Source: CAZCGA01 sp964498075 (lineage in GTDB: Bacteria; Desulfobacterota; Binatia; HRBIN30). From it: a DNA stretch of 43,273 nucleotides. The notes beneath the pieces are model-generated. The model had not been told where the DNA came from, ran no database searches, and saw nothing but the letters and a program-made list of their open reading frames with translations. The position numbers and the translations under genes were made by a program. This document shows positions 32,677 through 40,911 of this stretch, one piece after another. How positions within the stretch are numbered: the first letter of the stretch is position 1; each line of letters opens with the position of its first letter. The DNA is taken from positions 1 through 43,273 of the forward strand of contig CAZCGA010000043.1 of the NCBI GenBank assembly GCA_964498075.1, in the 5' to 3' direction.

Positions 32677-33987
32677 TTACTCCCCCGCACCATACACGGG
32701 GCGGCCCGCGATCGACGGCGCGCCCGGCGGACCGCCGCATGCGCCGATCCGCCCTGTCCGCTTCTGCGCCAGTAGCTCGCGCACGACCCCCAGGTAGTTC
32801 CTGAGGAAGGGTTGCTCGGCAAACTCCGCTTCGTACGCGGCGCGGCCCTCGCGCCCCAGACGTTCGCGCAGCGTCGGATCGGCGCGCAGGCGCTCGATCG
32901 CCGTGCGCAGCTCCTCCGTGGTGCGATACATCAGACCGCCGCCGTGCGTCTCCACCAGCTCGGCCAGCGAGCTTTGCGCGTACACGATCACCGGGGTGCC
33001 GGTGGAGTACGACTCGACCACCACCAACCCGAACGTCTCGTAGGACAGCGACGGCACCACGGTCGCCAAGGCGCCGCGATAGAGCGCCTGCAGCTCGGCA
33101 TGCCCGACGCGCCCGAGAAACTTGATGTTGGCAGCACCGACCGCCAGCAAGCGCAGCACGCCCTCGAAGTCGCCCGCGCCGGCGATCAGCAGATCGACGC
33201 CGGGGACCTCCCGGAACACCGGAATGATCACCTGCACGCCCTTGATCTTCTCCAACCGGCCAGCGAACAGGAAGTACGCTCGCCCGTCGTTCACCGGCTC
33301 GCCGGTGTCGCCGACCGGCGCCGGCTCGGGATGAAACAGCGGCAGCTGGATCATGCGGCCGCGAATGCCGCGCTCCTGATGCATGCGAATCGTGAACAGA
33401 CTGGGGCCGAGAAAGGCGTCGATGTACCGCGTCGCGTGCTCCATGAGCCGGCTGCTGCGCCACAGCTGCGGCGGTCGACCGCCCGCCACCGTGCAGCGGT
33501 AGCACGTCGGCCTGGTGCACACCTCGCGATCGAGCTTCCACAACACGTGCATCGGGCAGACGAGCCAATGATCGACCAGCGTGCACAACTTCAAGGCGCG
33601 CCCGTAGCGGAAGACGTGCGGGCCACCGAGCAGGGAAACGTTGTTGAAGTGGATGACGTCGAAGCGGTCGTGGTCGAGCTGCCGGCGGAGCTCCGCGGCT
33701 TGCAGCACCGGCCGGCCGGTCTGGTGAACGGCGAGCAACCCCCATCGACCCAGCGGCGTGCGCACCGTATGAACCTCGACGTTCGGATGATCGGCGTACG
33801 CCCGCGTCGGGCGGCCGCCGGCCAGCATCTCGTACGCCGTCGCGCTGTGCAGGACCGTCACCCGATGCCCGAGGCGCGCCAGGCCGTTGGCGAGCCGATG
33901 CGCGTAGATGCCGTCGCCGCCGAAGTTGTACGGCGGATAGAAGGTGGTGACGATGCAGAACCGCAGGGGCGCGTGCTGCTCTACCAC
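32677..33987 (-). CDS. GT4 family glycosyltransferase with cysteine-cluster insert
   Basis: A 436-residue GT-B enzyme. FCIVTTFYPPYNFGGDG opens the acceptor domain, FAGRLEKIKG (241-250) the donor domain, and ETFGLVVVE (E317, E325) is the EX7E motif of retaining GT4 transferases. A cluster of cysteines at 135, 144, 157, 162 and 165 with His140 in DHWLVCP suggests a zinc-binding insert seen in some GT4 members. The open frame extends to 34212 but overlaps the small membrane protein gene; GTG 33987 overlaps its stop by 7 bases and matches the family start. It is followed by a GT2 gene after 4 bases. It should add a sugar to the growing lipid-linked chain in the cytoplasm. Confidence 0.86.
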   Translation of the reverse strand: MVEQHAPLRFCIVTTFYPPYNFGGDGIYAHRLANGLARLGHRVTVLHSATAYEMLAGGRPTRAYADHPNVEVHTVRTPLGRWGLLAVHQTGRPVLQAAELRRQLDHDRFDVIHFNNVSLLGGPHVFRYGRALKLCTLVDHWLVCPMHVLWKLDREVCTRPTCYRCTVAGGRPPQLWRSSRLMEHATRYIDAFLGPSLFTIRMHQERGIRGRMIQLPLFHPEPAPVGDTGEPVNDGRAYFLFAGRLEKIKGVQVIIPVFREVPGVDLLIAGAGDFEGVLRLLAVGAANIKFLGRVGHAELQALYRGALATVVPSLSYETFGLVVVESYSTGTPVIVYAQSSLAELVETHGGGLMYRTTEELRTAIERLRADPTLRERLGREGRAAYEAEFAEQPFLRNYLGVVRELLAQKRTGRIGACGGPPGAPSIAGRPVYGAGE

Positions 33988-34289
33988 TGCCGCAGCCCGA
34001 CGACTCCGTTGTAGACGGCGCCGATGAGCCAACCTGCGATTCCGCCGACGACGGCACCGTACAGCAGGCCCACCAGGCTCCCCGTCCAGGTGACGGAGTA
34101 CCCATAGAAGTACTGGCCGAGCAGCTGCAGATGCTCGCCAACGCGCGGGCCGCCCCGGATCAGCAACCACGCGGTCATCGTGAACAGGCCGGCGCCGCCG
34201 AGGATCGCACATACCAGCGCGAGCACGCCGGCGTGGATGCGCGCGACCGCGCGGACCACCTCAAGAGTCTCGTCCTCTTCCTTCGTCAT
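33981..34289 (-). CDS. Small membrane protein, paralogue of the neighbouring oxidoreductase's C-terminal domain
   Basis: A 102-residue protein with two hydrophobic segments, about 20-45 and 68-95, and a conserved GLFTMTAWLLIRGGPRVG between them, then SVTWTGSLVGLLYGAVVGG. Aligned by eye over 62 positions, it matches residues about 515-576 of the adjacent FAD oxidoreductase (34305-36113) at roughly 28 identities (GLF..TA.LL..GGP.VG, V.W.G..VGLL). So one membrane domain exists alone and fused, side by side. ATG 34289 follows the oxidoreductase by 15 bases, and the end overlaps the GT4 gene by 7. I know such proteins only as hypothetical. A role as membrane anchor or partner for lipid-linked sugar enzymes is inferred. 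Confidence 0.75.
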   Translation of the reverse strand: MTKEEDETLEVVRAVARIHAGVLALVCAILGGAGLFTMTAWLLIRGGPRVGEHLQLLGQYFYGYSVTWTGSLVGLLYGAVVGGIAGWLIGAVYNGVVGLRQW

Positions 34290-34304
34290 GGCGAGCGGCT
34301 CCTG

Positions 34305-36113
34305 TCAGACGCGATCCAGCAAGTCGCGACGCGCTTCGGCGGCGGCGCGACGCCGCAAGAGCGAAGCATACGCAGCCAATCCCCAGTTGCGCAACACGGC
34401 CACCACGCCGCCCAACGCGAACCCGCCGAGCGCCGCCTGGAGGAGGCCGACGAACGCACCCGCCCAGCTCACGTCGAAGCCGATCAGATAGTGCGCGAGC
34501 AACGACAAGTTGCGGCCGACCATCGGCCCCCCCTTCACGAGGAGAATCGCCGTGGACAGAAAGAGGCCGAGACCAGCGACGCTCCCAAAGGCAACGCCCA
34601 GTGCGATCGGGTCGAGGCGCGCGAACGCCGCCTCGAGCACACGCTCCGCCGCGGTCTCGGGAGCCGGCACCGGCGCCAGACGCTCGGCCGCCGCGGGCAC
34701 GCGGCCCTCCTCGTGATACTCCGTCTCGGTGTTCACCGACCACACGTCGTACTCCGCACCCGCCAGATTGCGCGCCGCGTAGATCCCCGCCAGCATCGAG
34801 TGATCCTGGTTGTTGTACCGGTGCTGGCCGTTGCGGCCGATCAGTTGCAGGTTGCTGAGCTGCGACAGATAGGCGCGCACCGTCGCCAGGCTCGCGTGGT
34901 ACGTCCGATCGTATACCGGGTAGGCCTTGGGCATGCGCACGACCGTGCCGTCTTCCACCTCACTGGGATCGACCAGACCGATCTGCACGCAATCGCGCAG
35001 GCCGACGTCGATCAGCCGTTGCTCCGACCAGCCCCACTCCTCGTCGGCATCCCAGAGGAAGTACTCGAGGCCGAGCGACGTCCGCGACGCGTCGGGCACC
35101 ATGTACGGGCTCCAGTTCTTGTAGTTCTGGATGCGGCCGAGCTTCACTTCCGGCGAGTGCACATAGATCCAGTTGTCCGGGAAGACGGCTTCGCGTTTCA
35201 CGATCAGGACGACCGTGAGGTAGTCGCGGTAGCGCAGTCGATTCGCAGCCTTCAGGACCGCATCGGGTGGCGGCGGGTCCAGGGCGTTGATCAGGTCGCG
35301 CACCGGCATGGTCGAGATCACGTGATCGCCGGCAAACTCCTCCACCTCGCCGGATGCCGTGCGACCGACGACGCACTCGACGCGCCCGTGGCGATGCCGG
35401 ATGCGCTCGACGCGCATGCCGCGGATGGTGTCGCCGCCGCGCTGCAACAGCAGCTCGGCGCAGCGCTCCCACATCATCCCCGGCCCGTAACGCGGATAGT
35501 GGAAGCGGTCGATCAAGCTGGTGATGATCTGACCGTCCTTGGCGCGGTGGTTATTCAGCAGCGCGTTGCGCAGCGCCTCGCTGAGCGACAGGTTCTTGAT
35601 GCGCTGCGCCGCCCAGTCCACCGAGATCTCGGTGCACGGAATGCCCCAGACCTTCTCCGTGTAGGTCTTGAAGAAGATCTCGTAGAGCCGATAGCCGAAG
35701 CGGTTCGACACCCATTGCTCGAAGTTGGTTTCCTCGTGCTCGGGGAGAAGCCGCGCCTTGGCGTAGCTCAGACAGACCAGCAACGCCTCCACCGGCCCGA
35801 GCCCGGCCAAGGCGTTGAGCGGCTTCAGGGGGTAGTCGAAGAAGTGGCCGCGGTAGTGGATGCGCGACAAGCGTGGCCGCGACAAGAAGTCTTCGCCCAG
35901 GATCTCATGCCACAACTCGTTGATCAGCGGTACCTTCGAGAAGAAGCGGTGGCCGCCGATGTCGAAGCGATAGCCGCGGTAGTTGACGGTGCGTGACAGC
36001 CCGCCGACCTGATCGTCGGCTTCGAGCACCGTCGGCTGGATGCCGAGCTTCGACAGCTCGTAGGCAGCCGTCAGCCCGCCCGGACCCGCCCCGATGATCA
36101 GAGCTGTCGACAC
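34305..36113 (-). CDS. FAD-dependent oxidoreductase (UGM/PPO-like) with C-terminal membrane domain
   Basis: A 602-residue flavoprotein. LIIGAGPGGLTAAYELSKLG begins at residue 5 as the FAD-binding Rossmann motif; GGLSRTVNYRGYRFDIGGH at 37-55 and EKVWGIPCTEIS are hallmarks of the protoporphyrinogen-oxidase/UDP-galactopyranose mutase-like group; NGQHRYNNQDHSMLAGIYAARN is the C-terminal flavin contact (split here as GQHRYNNQDHS and AGIYAARN). After a Pro/Ala/Glu linker (470-495), residues 500-575 form a membrane domain homologous to the small protein encoded next (33981-34289). The enzyme is thus tied to the membrane, unlike its shorter paralogue at 20660-22078. GTG 36113 lies 22 bases after the epimerase gene. 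A lipid-linked or nucleotide sugar is the likely substrate; this is inference. Confidence 0.85.
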   Translation of the reverse strand: MSTALIIGAGPGGLTAAYELSKLGIQPTVLEADDQVGGLSRTVNYRGYRFDIGGHRFFSKVPLINELWHEILGEDFLSRPRLSRIHYRGHFFDYPLKPLNALAGLGPVEALLVCLSYAKARLLPEHEETNFEQWVSNRFGYRLYEIFFKTYTEKVWGIPCTEISVDWAAQRIKNLSLSEALRNALLNNHRAKDGQIITSLIDRFHYPRYGPGMMWERCAELLLQRGGDTIRGMRVERIRHRHGRVECVVGRTASGEVEEFAGDHVISTMPVRDLINALDPPPPDAVLKAANRLRYRDYLTVVLIVKREAVFPDNWIYVHSPEVKLGRIQNYKNWSPYMVPDASRTSLGLEYFLWDADEEWGWSEQRLIDVGLRDCVQIGLVDPSEVEDGTVVRMPKAYPVYDRTYHASLATVRAYLSQLSNLQLIGRNGQHRYNNQDHSMLAGIYAARNLAGAEYDVWSVNTETEYHEEGRVPAAAERLAPVPAPETAAERVLEAAFARLDPIALGVAFGSVAGLGLFLSTAILLVKGGPMVGRNLSLLAHYLIGFDVSWAGAFVGLLQAALGGFALGGVVAVLRNWGLAAYASLLRRRAAAEARRDLLDRV

Positions 36114-36135
36114 GGTCCGCGCGCACGCTGGCCGG

Positions 36136-37164
36136 TCACCGGGCTCCCGCGACCGTGCGACGCGCCGGCTCGTGCCGAGGCTGCGGCTCGAGGGCGGCGC
36201 GTTGCGTCGTGCGGGCGTGCGTGATGACGGACGCCAAGATCTGCTGCAGGGTGGTGCGCGGCCGGTCTGCGAGCAAGCGGTCGAGCTTGGTCAAGTCCGG
36301 CACGCGGCGTTGCATGTCTTCGAAGCCGCGGCTGTAGGCCACGTCGTACGGCACGAGGACGATCTCCGAGCTGGACTCGCTCTGCGCCTTCACTTGCCGC
36401 GCCAGGGATTCGATGTTGACCTCTTCATCGGTGCCGACGTTCACCACCTCACCGACGGCGTCCGCATGCTCCGCCAGGTGCGCCAGGATGCGCACCACGT
36501 CCCCGACGTAGGCGAAGCAGCGCGACTGTTGCCCGTCGCCGTAGACGGTGATCGGCTTGCCAGCAAGCGCCTGTTGGACGAAGCGCGGAATCACCATGCC
36601 GTAGCGTCCGGTCTGTCGCGGGCCGACGGTGTTGAACAGGCGGGCGATGATCACCGGGACGCGGTGCTCCTCCCAGTACGCCATGGCGAGAAACTCATCG
36701 ACGGCCTTCGAGCAGGCGTAGCTCCAGCGCCGCTTGGTCGGCGGACCCATCAGCAGGTCGTCGTCCTCGTGGAAGGGCACCTCGGTGCGCTTGCCGTATA
36801 CCTCGCTGGTGGAGGTCAGCAGGACTTTGCGGCGTTTCTTGGCGGCCATCTGCAAGATGACCTCGGTTCCGGAGACGTTGGTCATGATGGTCCGCACCGG
36901 GCTCTCGACGATGAGCTGCACGCCCACCGCCGCCGCCAGATGAAACACCACGTCGCAATGATCCACCAGCTCGGCGATCAGCGGCCGGTTCATCACCGAG
37001 TCGATGTGGTAACTGAAGCGTTGGTGCGCCTTCAGCTGGGCGATGTTCTCCATCGCGCCGGTGGAGAGGTCGTCGATCGCCACCACCACGTCGCCGCGCG
37101 CCAGCAGGAACTCCGCGAGATGCGATCCGATGAATCCTGCGCCGCCGGTGATCAGAGCCTTCAT
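36136..37164 (-). CDS. NAD-dependent epimerase/dehydratase (extended SDR, nucleotide-sugar)
   Basis: A 342-residue extended short-chain dehydrogenase. GGAGFIG (7-13) binds NAD, AIDDLSTG follows, and the catalytic set is in LTSTSEVYG (Ser118) and YACSK (Tyr149, Lys153). RLFNTVGPRQTGRYGMVIPRF and CFAYVGDVV fit UDP-glucuronate decarboxylase, dTDP-glucose dehydratase or UDP-glucose epimerase-like enzymes; the STSEVYG..EVPFHED layout leans to the UDP-glucuronate decarboxylase side. It would supply a nucleotide sugar for the glycan. ATG 37164 overlaps the GT4 stop as ATGA, with GGGAAGAG upstream; the in-frame region before it is shadow. The last 25 residues are basic. Confidence 0.85.
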   Translation of the reverse strand: MKALITGGAGFIGSHLAEFLLARGDVVVAIDDLSTGAMENIAQLKAHQRFSYHIDSVMNRPLIAELVDHCDVVFHLAAAVGVQLIVESPVRTIMTNVSGTEVILQMAAKKRRKVLLTSTSEVYGKRTEVPFHEDDDLLMGPPTKRRWSYACSKAVDEFLAMAYWEEHRVPVIIARLFNTVGPRQTGRYGMVIPRFVQQALAGKPITVYGDGQQSRCFAYVGDVVRILAHLAEHADAVGEVVNVGTDEEVNIESLARQVKAQSESSSEIVLVPYDVAYSRGFEDMQRRVPDLTKLDRLLADRPRTTLQQILASVITHARTTQRAALEPQPRHEPARRTVAGAR

Positions 37165-38396
37165 GCCACTCTTCCCTTCTCTGAACCAGTCTCCGCCGAC
37201 AGTCGAACCCGCCCACCCTGCGGCTGCGCCGACAGACCACGGAAGGCCGCCAGCGTCTCCCGCGCCGCGCGCTCCCATGAGAACTCGGCCGCACGCTGCG
37301 GTCCGCGTTGCGCCAGGTCGGCGCGCAGGCTGGTCTCCGTGAGGACGCGGCGCAGCACCGCCAGCAGATCGCCCGGGCGATCCGGATCGAAACGCAAGCC
37401 CGCAGTGCCGACGATCTCCGGCAAGGCCCCGCGGTCGCTCACCACCACCGGCGTTCCGCACGCCAGCGCTTCAATCGCCGGCAGACCGAACCCCTCGTCG
37501 CGCGACGGCAGCACGAACGCCGCGGCGGCGTTGTACAACGCCACCAGTTGCTCGTCGGTGACGTAGCCGGTGAACTGCACGGCATCATCGAGCCCGGAGC
37601 GCGTGATCAAGGTGCGCAGATCGTCAATGGCCGATAAGAAGACGTCACCGGTGAAATCGCCAACCAGCACCAGCCGGCAATCTTGAAAGGACGCATCGCG
37701 GCGCAGGGCGGCAAAGGCCTCGATCAAGCCATCGAGGTTCTTGTGCGGGCTGATACCGCCGACGTAGAGCAGAAACCGGCGACCGACTAACCCCCACTGT
37801 GCCAAGACCATGTTCGTTCCTTCCCCATGCCCCAAACGCCGAAAGATCGGGTCTGCTGCTTCCGATATCACCGCGATGCGGTCTGGGGCAATGCCGAAGC
37901 ATCGCGAAATGCCCTGCCGCGATGCCTGCGACACCGTCATCACCAGGTCGGCCTGCCAGCGCGCCGCCAGCAGCTTAAGCTGCCACAGGCGCTCGGCTCG
38001 GCGCGTCGGGAAGACTTGCTGCGGAAACTGCTCCGGAATGACGTCGTGGATCACCACGACGACGCAGCCCGGTCCACTGACGGGAACGTAGGTGTAGACG
38101 GAGGGGAAGAAGACGACGTCGAAGCGTTCCCGACTGATCGCCCGCGAGGTCGCCCACATGTCCGCCAGCGACCGCCGCCCGGCCGCCGCGGCGGCCTGTG
38201 CGCCCGGCCGCGTAGTCGCCACACGTACGACCCGCAGCGCCGGCGGGATCGCCGGCGCTTGCGCGGGATCGAAATCGACCACCAGCGTGTACTCGACGTC
38301 GGGGCTCAGTGCCACCAGCTGTCCGGCCAGCTCGCGGGCGAATCGCCCGTAGCCGCGCCGGTTCAGCCAGCACGCTCCGTCAATGCCCACGCGCAT
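37161..38396 (-). CDS. GT4 family glycosyltransferase (mannosyltransferase-like)
   Basis: A 411-residue GT-B enzyme. RVGIDGACWLNRRGYGRFARE opens the acceptor domain (GYGRFARE at about 15-22), VVVVIHDVIPEQFP is the region after strand 4, YVGGISPHKNLDGLIEAF (211-228) begins the donor domain, and EGFGLPAIEA holds the EX7E glutamates (301, 309). The SPHKNLDGLI pattern is common in mannosyl- and rhamnosyltransferases of this family. ATG 38396 has AAGGA 7 bases before it; the longer open frame up to 39359 is the antisense-like shadow of the GT2 gene upstream. It lies 11 bases after that gene and overlaps the epimerase start by 4 bases. Confidence 0.88.
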   Translation of the reverse strand: MRVGIDGACWLNRRGYGRFARELAGQLVALSPDVEYTLVVDFDPAQAPAIPPALRVVRVATTRPGAQAAAAAGRRSLADMWATSRAISRERFDVVFFPSVYTYVPVSGPGCVVVVIHDVIPEQFPQQVFPTRRAERLWQLKLLAARWQADLVMTVSQASRQGISRCFGIAPDRIAVISEAADPIFRRLGHGEGTNMVLAQWGLVGRRFLLYVGGISPHKNLDGLIEAFAALRRDASFQDCRLVLVGDFTGDVFLSAIDDLRTLITRSGLDDAVQFTGYVTDEQLVALYNAAAAFVLPSRDEGFGLPAIEALACGTPVVVSDRGALPEIVGTAGLRFDPDRPGDLLAVLRRVLTETSLRADLAQRGPQRAAEFSWERAARETLAAFRGLSAQPQGGRVRLSAETGSEKGRVA

Positions 38397-38407
38397 CGCG
38401 GCGTCCT

Positions 38408-39454
38408 TCAGCGCACCGTGTCCGCCGACGGGACGACCTGCCGTTCGCTGGCCGGCTTCAACCGACCGCAGACGTACAGCCACAGCCCAATCCCGGTGGC
38501 CAGCCCGCAGTAACCGTAGTACAGCCAGTGCAGCGGTACCGTACCGGCCGCAAACAGGACCCCGCGCTTGCGGGCGAAGAAGCGATACAGATCGTGGTTG
38601 AGCGCCAACAGCGCGCCCGCGAGCAACGCGAGAGCCAACACGGTCAGCGGACCCGGCGCAGAGCCCAGAAGCGCTCCGACCAAAGCGACACCACCGAGCA
38701 GCACCAGGATCAGGACGAGCGCGACACTCAGGCGGTGCGCGACGGTGACGTTCAGATCTGTCGGCATGGTGCGACTGCGTAGCATGAGCAGGAACCACGG
38801 CACGCCGCGGTCCAGCACATCGGTACGAATCAGACCCCAGAGGGTCCAGCGCTTGAGGTGCGTCACCTGGACTTCCGGAACCAGATCGATGCGGCGCCCC
38901 GCGGCACGCATCCGGAAACCCAGCTCGATGTCTTCGATGCAGGGCCGCCGGTACGACTCGTCGAAGCCACATCGCTCCACGAAAGCGTCGCGCCGGATCG
39001 CGCCGCAGCCGGCCCAAAACGTCCAGGCTTGCGTGCGACTCTGCTGGTGCACGTAGTGGTGGAACAGGTTCTTGTATTGCGACACGAAGCCGGGGTCGGC
39101 CGGCGTATCGTCGTACGATCCGATCAGCGCGTCGGCGGCGGGATGGGCGCGGAGGTGCGCATCGATGCGGCCGAGGCTGTCGGGATGGACACACACGTCG
39201 GCATCGATGAAGACCAGGATCTCGCCCTTGGCCTGCTCGGCGCCGCGGTTCCGCGCCCGGGCCGGTCCCCCGTTCTGGTCGAGACGGATCAGCCGCGTCG
39301 CGTGCCGCTCGGCCACCGTGGGAGTGTCGTCCATCGACGCGTCGTCGACCACGATGCACTCGTAGTCATGGAACTCCGAACGTGCCAGGGCCTGCAGACA
39401 GCGGTCGAGGAACCCCGCCGCATTGTGAACCGGTATGATGACCGAGAGTCTCAC
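38408..39454 (-). CDS. GT2 family glycosyltransferase, membrane-anchored
   Basis: A 348-residue GT-A enzyme. RLSVIIPVHNAAGFLDRCLQAL opens the fold (SVIIPVHNAAGFL), VVDDAS at 35-40 and DAD at 84-86 bind nucleotide and metal, and IEDIELGFRM (E174, D175) supplies the catalytic base. Two hydrophobic blocks, about 240-285 and 305-340, anchor it. It is the first glycan gene of the minus-strand run. GTG 39454 is taken as start because the fold begins there; AGGAGG is 13 bases upstream, somewhat far, and the in-frame region before it is shadow of the dehydrogenase gene. A role as an early chain-building transferase is likely. Confidence 0.85.
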   Translation of the reverse strand: MRLSVIIPVHNAAGFLDRCLQALARSEFHDYECIVVDDASMDDTPTVAERHATRLIRLDQNGGPARARNRGAEQAKGEILVFIDADVCVHPDSLGRIDAHLRAHPAADALIGSYDDTPADPGFVSQYKNLFHHYVHQQSRTQAWTFWAGCGAIRRDAFVERCGFDESYRRPCIEDIELGFRMRAAGRRIDLVPEVQVTHLKRWTLWGLIRTDVLDRGVPWFLLMLRSRTMPTDLNVTVAHRLSVALVLILVLLGGVALVGALLGSAPGPLTVLALALLAGALLALNHDLYRFFARKRGVLFAAGTVPLHWLYYGYCGLATGIGLWLYVCGRLKPASERQVVPSADTVR

Positions 39455-39518
39455 GGACCGCTTCGCGCCTCCTAAATCGCAGCATTCTTGCGTGCGGCCG
39501 GCAGCAATGCAAACCGTC

Positions 39519-40316
39519 TCAACCGGCAGCCGTCGGACGCTTGAACAGCCGAGCCACCGCGAGGTCGAAAACGCGCGGCAAGTGGCGCGCCAGGGAACCA
39601 GCGATGGCGATCTGCCCGGTCTGCCACAGCTCGTTGCGGTCGCGCTGGATGGCATCGACCGTGCGCCTCGCCCATTCCTCCGGGGTCACGACGCTCCAGT
39701 CGCTGGTGTTGAGATACTTCCCGTGCACCTGCTCGGTCTTGTCGTACATGTCGGTGCGTACCCCGGGTGTGATCATCACCATGAGGGTGACGCCGGTGCC
39801 CGCCAACTCGCGGCGCAGCGCATTGCTGAAGCCGAGGATGCCGGCCTTGCTCGCGGCGTAGGTGCTGGCGGACGGCAGGTGGGTGTAGCAGCTGATGCTG
39901 CCGTTGTTGACGATCTTGCCGCTGCGCCGTGCCAGCATGCCGGGGAGCACCCGCGCGGTGAGATGGATCCACCCCGTCAGGTTGGCCTGCATCATGGTGT
40001 AGATGCCGTGAATGTCCTGCTCCTCCAGCAGCCCCCCTTCCAGATAGCCGGCGTTGTTGATCAGCAGATCGATGCTGCGCAGATCCGCTCCCAGCTCGGC
40101 GCAGCAGGCCTCGATGGTGTCGTAGGACGATAGGTCCATGCGCACCGCACGGACGGAGCGAGCCGCGGTGCCTTCCCACTCGGGCCCCAGCGGCTTGCCG
40201 GCAGCGCGCCTGCCGAGGAGCAAATGCGTCGGATACTTCGCGAGCTGGCGCGCCAAGCCCAACCCGATGCCGCGGTTGCTGCCGGTGATGAGCACCCGCT
40301 TGTCCGTCAGATCCAT
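39519..40316 (-). CDS. Short-chain dehydrogenase/reductase (SDR)
   Basis: A 265-residue classical SDR. TGSNRGIG (11-18) binds NAD(P), NNAG is at 87-90, and the catalytic residues are Ser140 (NNGSIS), Tyr153 and Lys157 (YAASK). GRR after the second strand favours NADP. The C-terminal part after PGVRTDMYDK is shorter than in fatty-acid reductases. ATG 40316 has GGAGG 8 bases upstream; the frame upstream of it overlaps the VOC gene and is discounted. It diverges from the VOC gene and lies 64 bases before the first glycosyltransferase, so it may or may not be cotranscribed with the glycan locus. Substrate unknown. Confidence 0.9.
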   Translation of the reverse strand: MDLTDKRVLITGSNRGIGLGLARQLAKYPTHLLLGRRAAGKPLGPEWEGTAARSVRAVRMDLSSYDTIEACCAELGADLRSIDLLINNAGYLEGGLLEEQDIHGIYTMMQANLTGWIHLTARVLPGMLARRSGKIVNNGSISCYTHLPSASTYAASKAGILGFSNALRRELAGTGVTLMVMITPGVRTDMYDKTEQVHGKYLNTSDWSVVTPEEWARRTVDAIQRDRNELWQTGQIAIAGSLARHLPRVFDLAVARLFKRPTAAG

Positions 40317-40411
40317 CGTCGCTGCCTCCGAGTGACACGCTCGTGGAAATCGCGCCGAGAAGTATCGCGTCACCGCAGCTTTGTGCAAGGATAGGCGCGG
40401 AGGATGGCCGG

Positions 40412-40774
40412 ATGATTCTCCGTCTGCATCACGCACAGATCTGCATCCCGCGCGGCGCCGAGGACGCGGCGCGGCAGTTCTATTGCGGGTTGCTCGGTCT
40501 GCCGGAAGTTCCGAAGCCGGACGCCTTGCAAGGCCGCGGCGGCTTCTGGATGCAGCTCGGCGACGTCCAGGTCCACGTCGGCACCGAAGACGGCGTCGAT
40601 CGTCGCGCCACCAAGGCCCACCTCGCCTACGAAGTCAGCGACCTTGCCGCCTGGCGCGCGCATTTTCAGCACGCAGATATCGCGATCCTCGAGGGCATCC
40701 CAATCCCCGGCTACGATCGCTTCGAGCTCCGCGACCCGTTCGGCAATCGCATCGAGTTCATCCAGAGAATTTGA
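40412..40774 (+). CDS. VOC/glyoxalase family protein
   Basis: A 120-residue single-domain vicinal-oxygen-chelate protein. LRLHHAQICIPRGAEDAARQFYCGLLGL opens the first beta-alpha-beta-beta-beta module (HHAQICIP with metal-binding His), HVGTED and AHLAYEVSD are in the second half, and FELRDPFGNRIEF ends with the glutamate ligand usual in the family. Such proteins include glyoxalase I, extradiol dioxygenases and bleomycin/fosfomycin resistance proteins; the small size fits a dimeric unknown member. ATG 40412 has GGAGG 8 bases upstream; the upstream in-frame part is discounted. It diverges from the SDR gene. Confidence 0.85.
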   Translation: MILRLHHAQICIPRGAEDAARQFYCGLLGLPEVPKPDALQGRGGFWMQLGDVQVHVGTEDGVDRRATKAHLAYEVSDLAAWRAHFQHADIAILEGIPIPGYDRFELRDPFGNRIEFIQRI

Positions 40775-40785
40775 AAGCCCTTAGT

Positions 40786-40836
40786 TCCGCGTGGCTCGGT
40801 AGTGTCCCAGGACACCACCCGTGGCTCCGCGTGGCT
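40786..40836. repeat. Direct repeat TCCGCGTGGCT flanking a small palindrome
   Basis: TCCGCGTGGCT occurs at 40786-40796 and 40826-40836. Between the copies lies GTGTCC-CA-GGACAC (40802-40815), a perfect 6-base stem. The arrangement resembles a small dispersed repeat or the relic of one, in the gap between the VOC and lipoprotein genes. Confidence 0.6.
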
Positions 40837-40911
40837 TGACATTTTGAAGGCGGCGACCATATGAGTCAGGCGGAGTTGCCGGCGAGTTGGTTCGACACCA
40901 AAGGAGGCGTC

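Noticed and set aside
38396..39359. N-terminal extension of the GT4 gene by 321 codons
   Set aside because: The stretch is a different frame of the GT2 gene, without domain sense; the GT4 fold and an AAGGA site both place the start at 38396.
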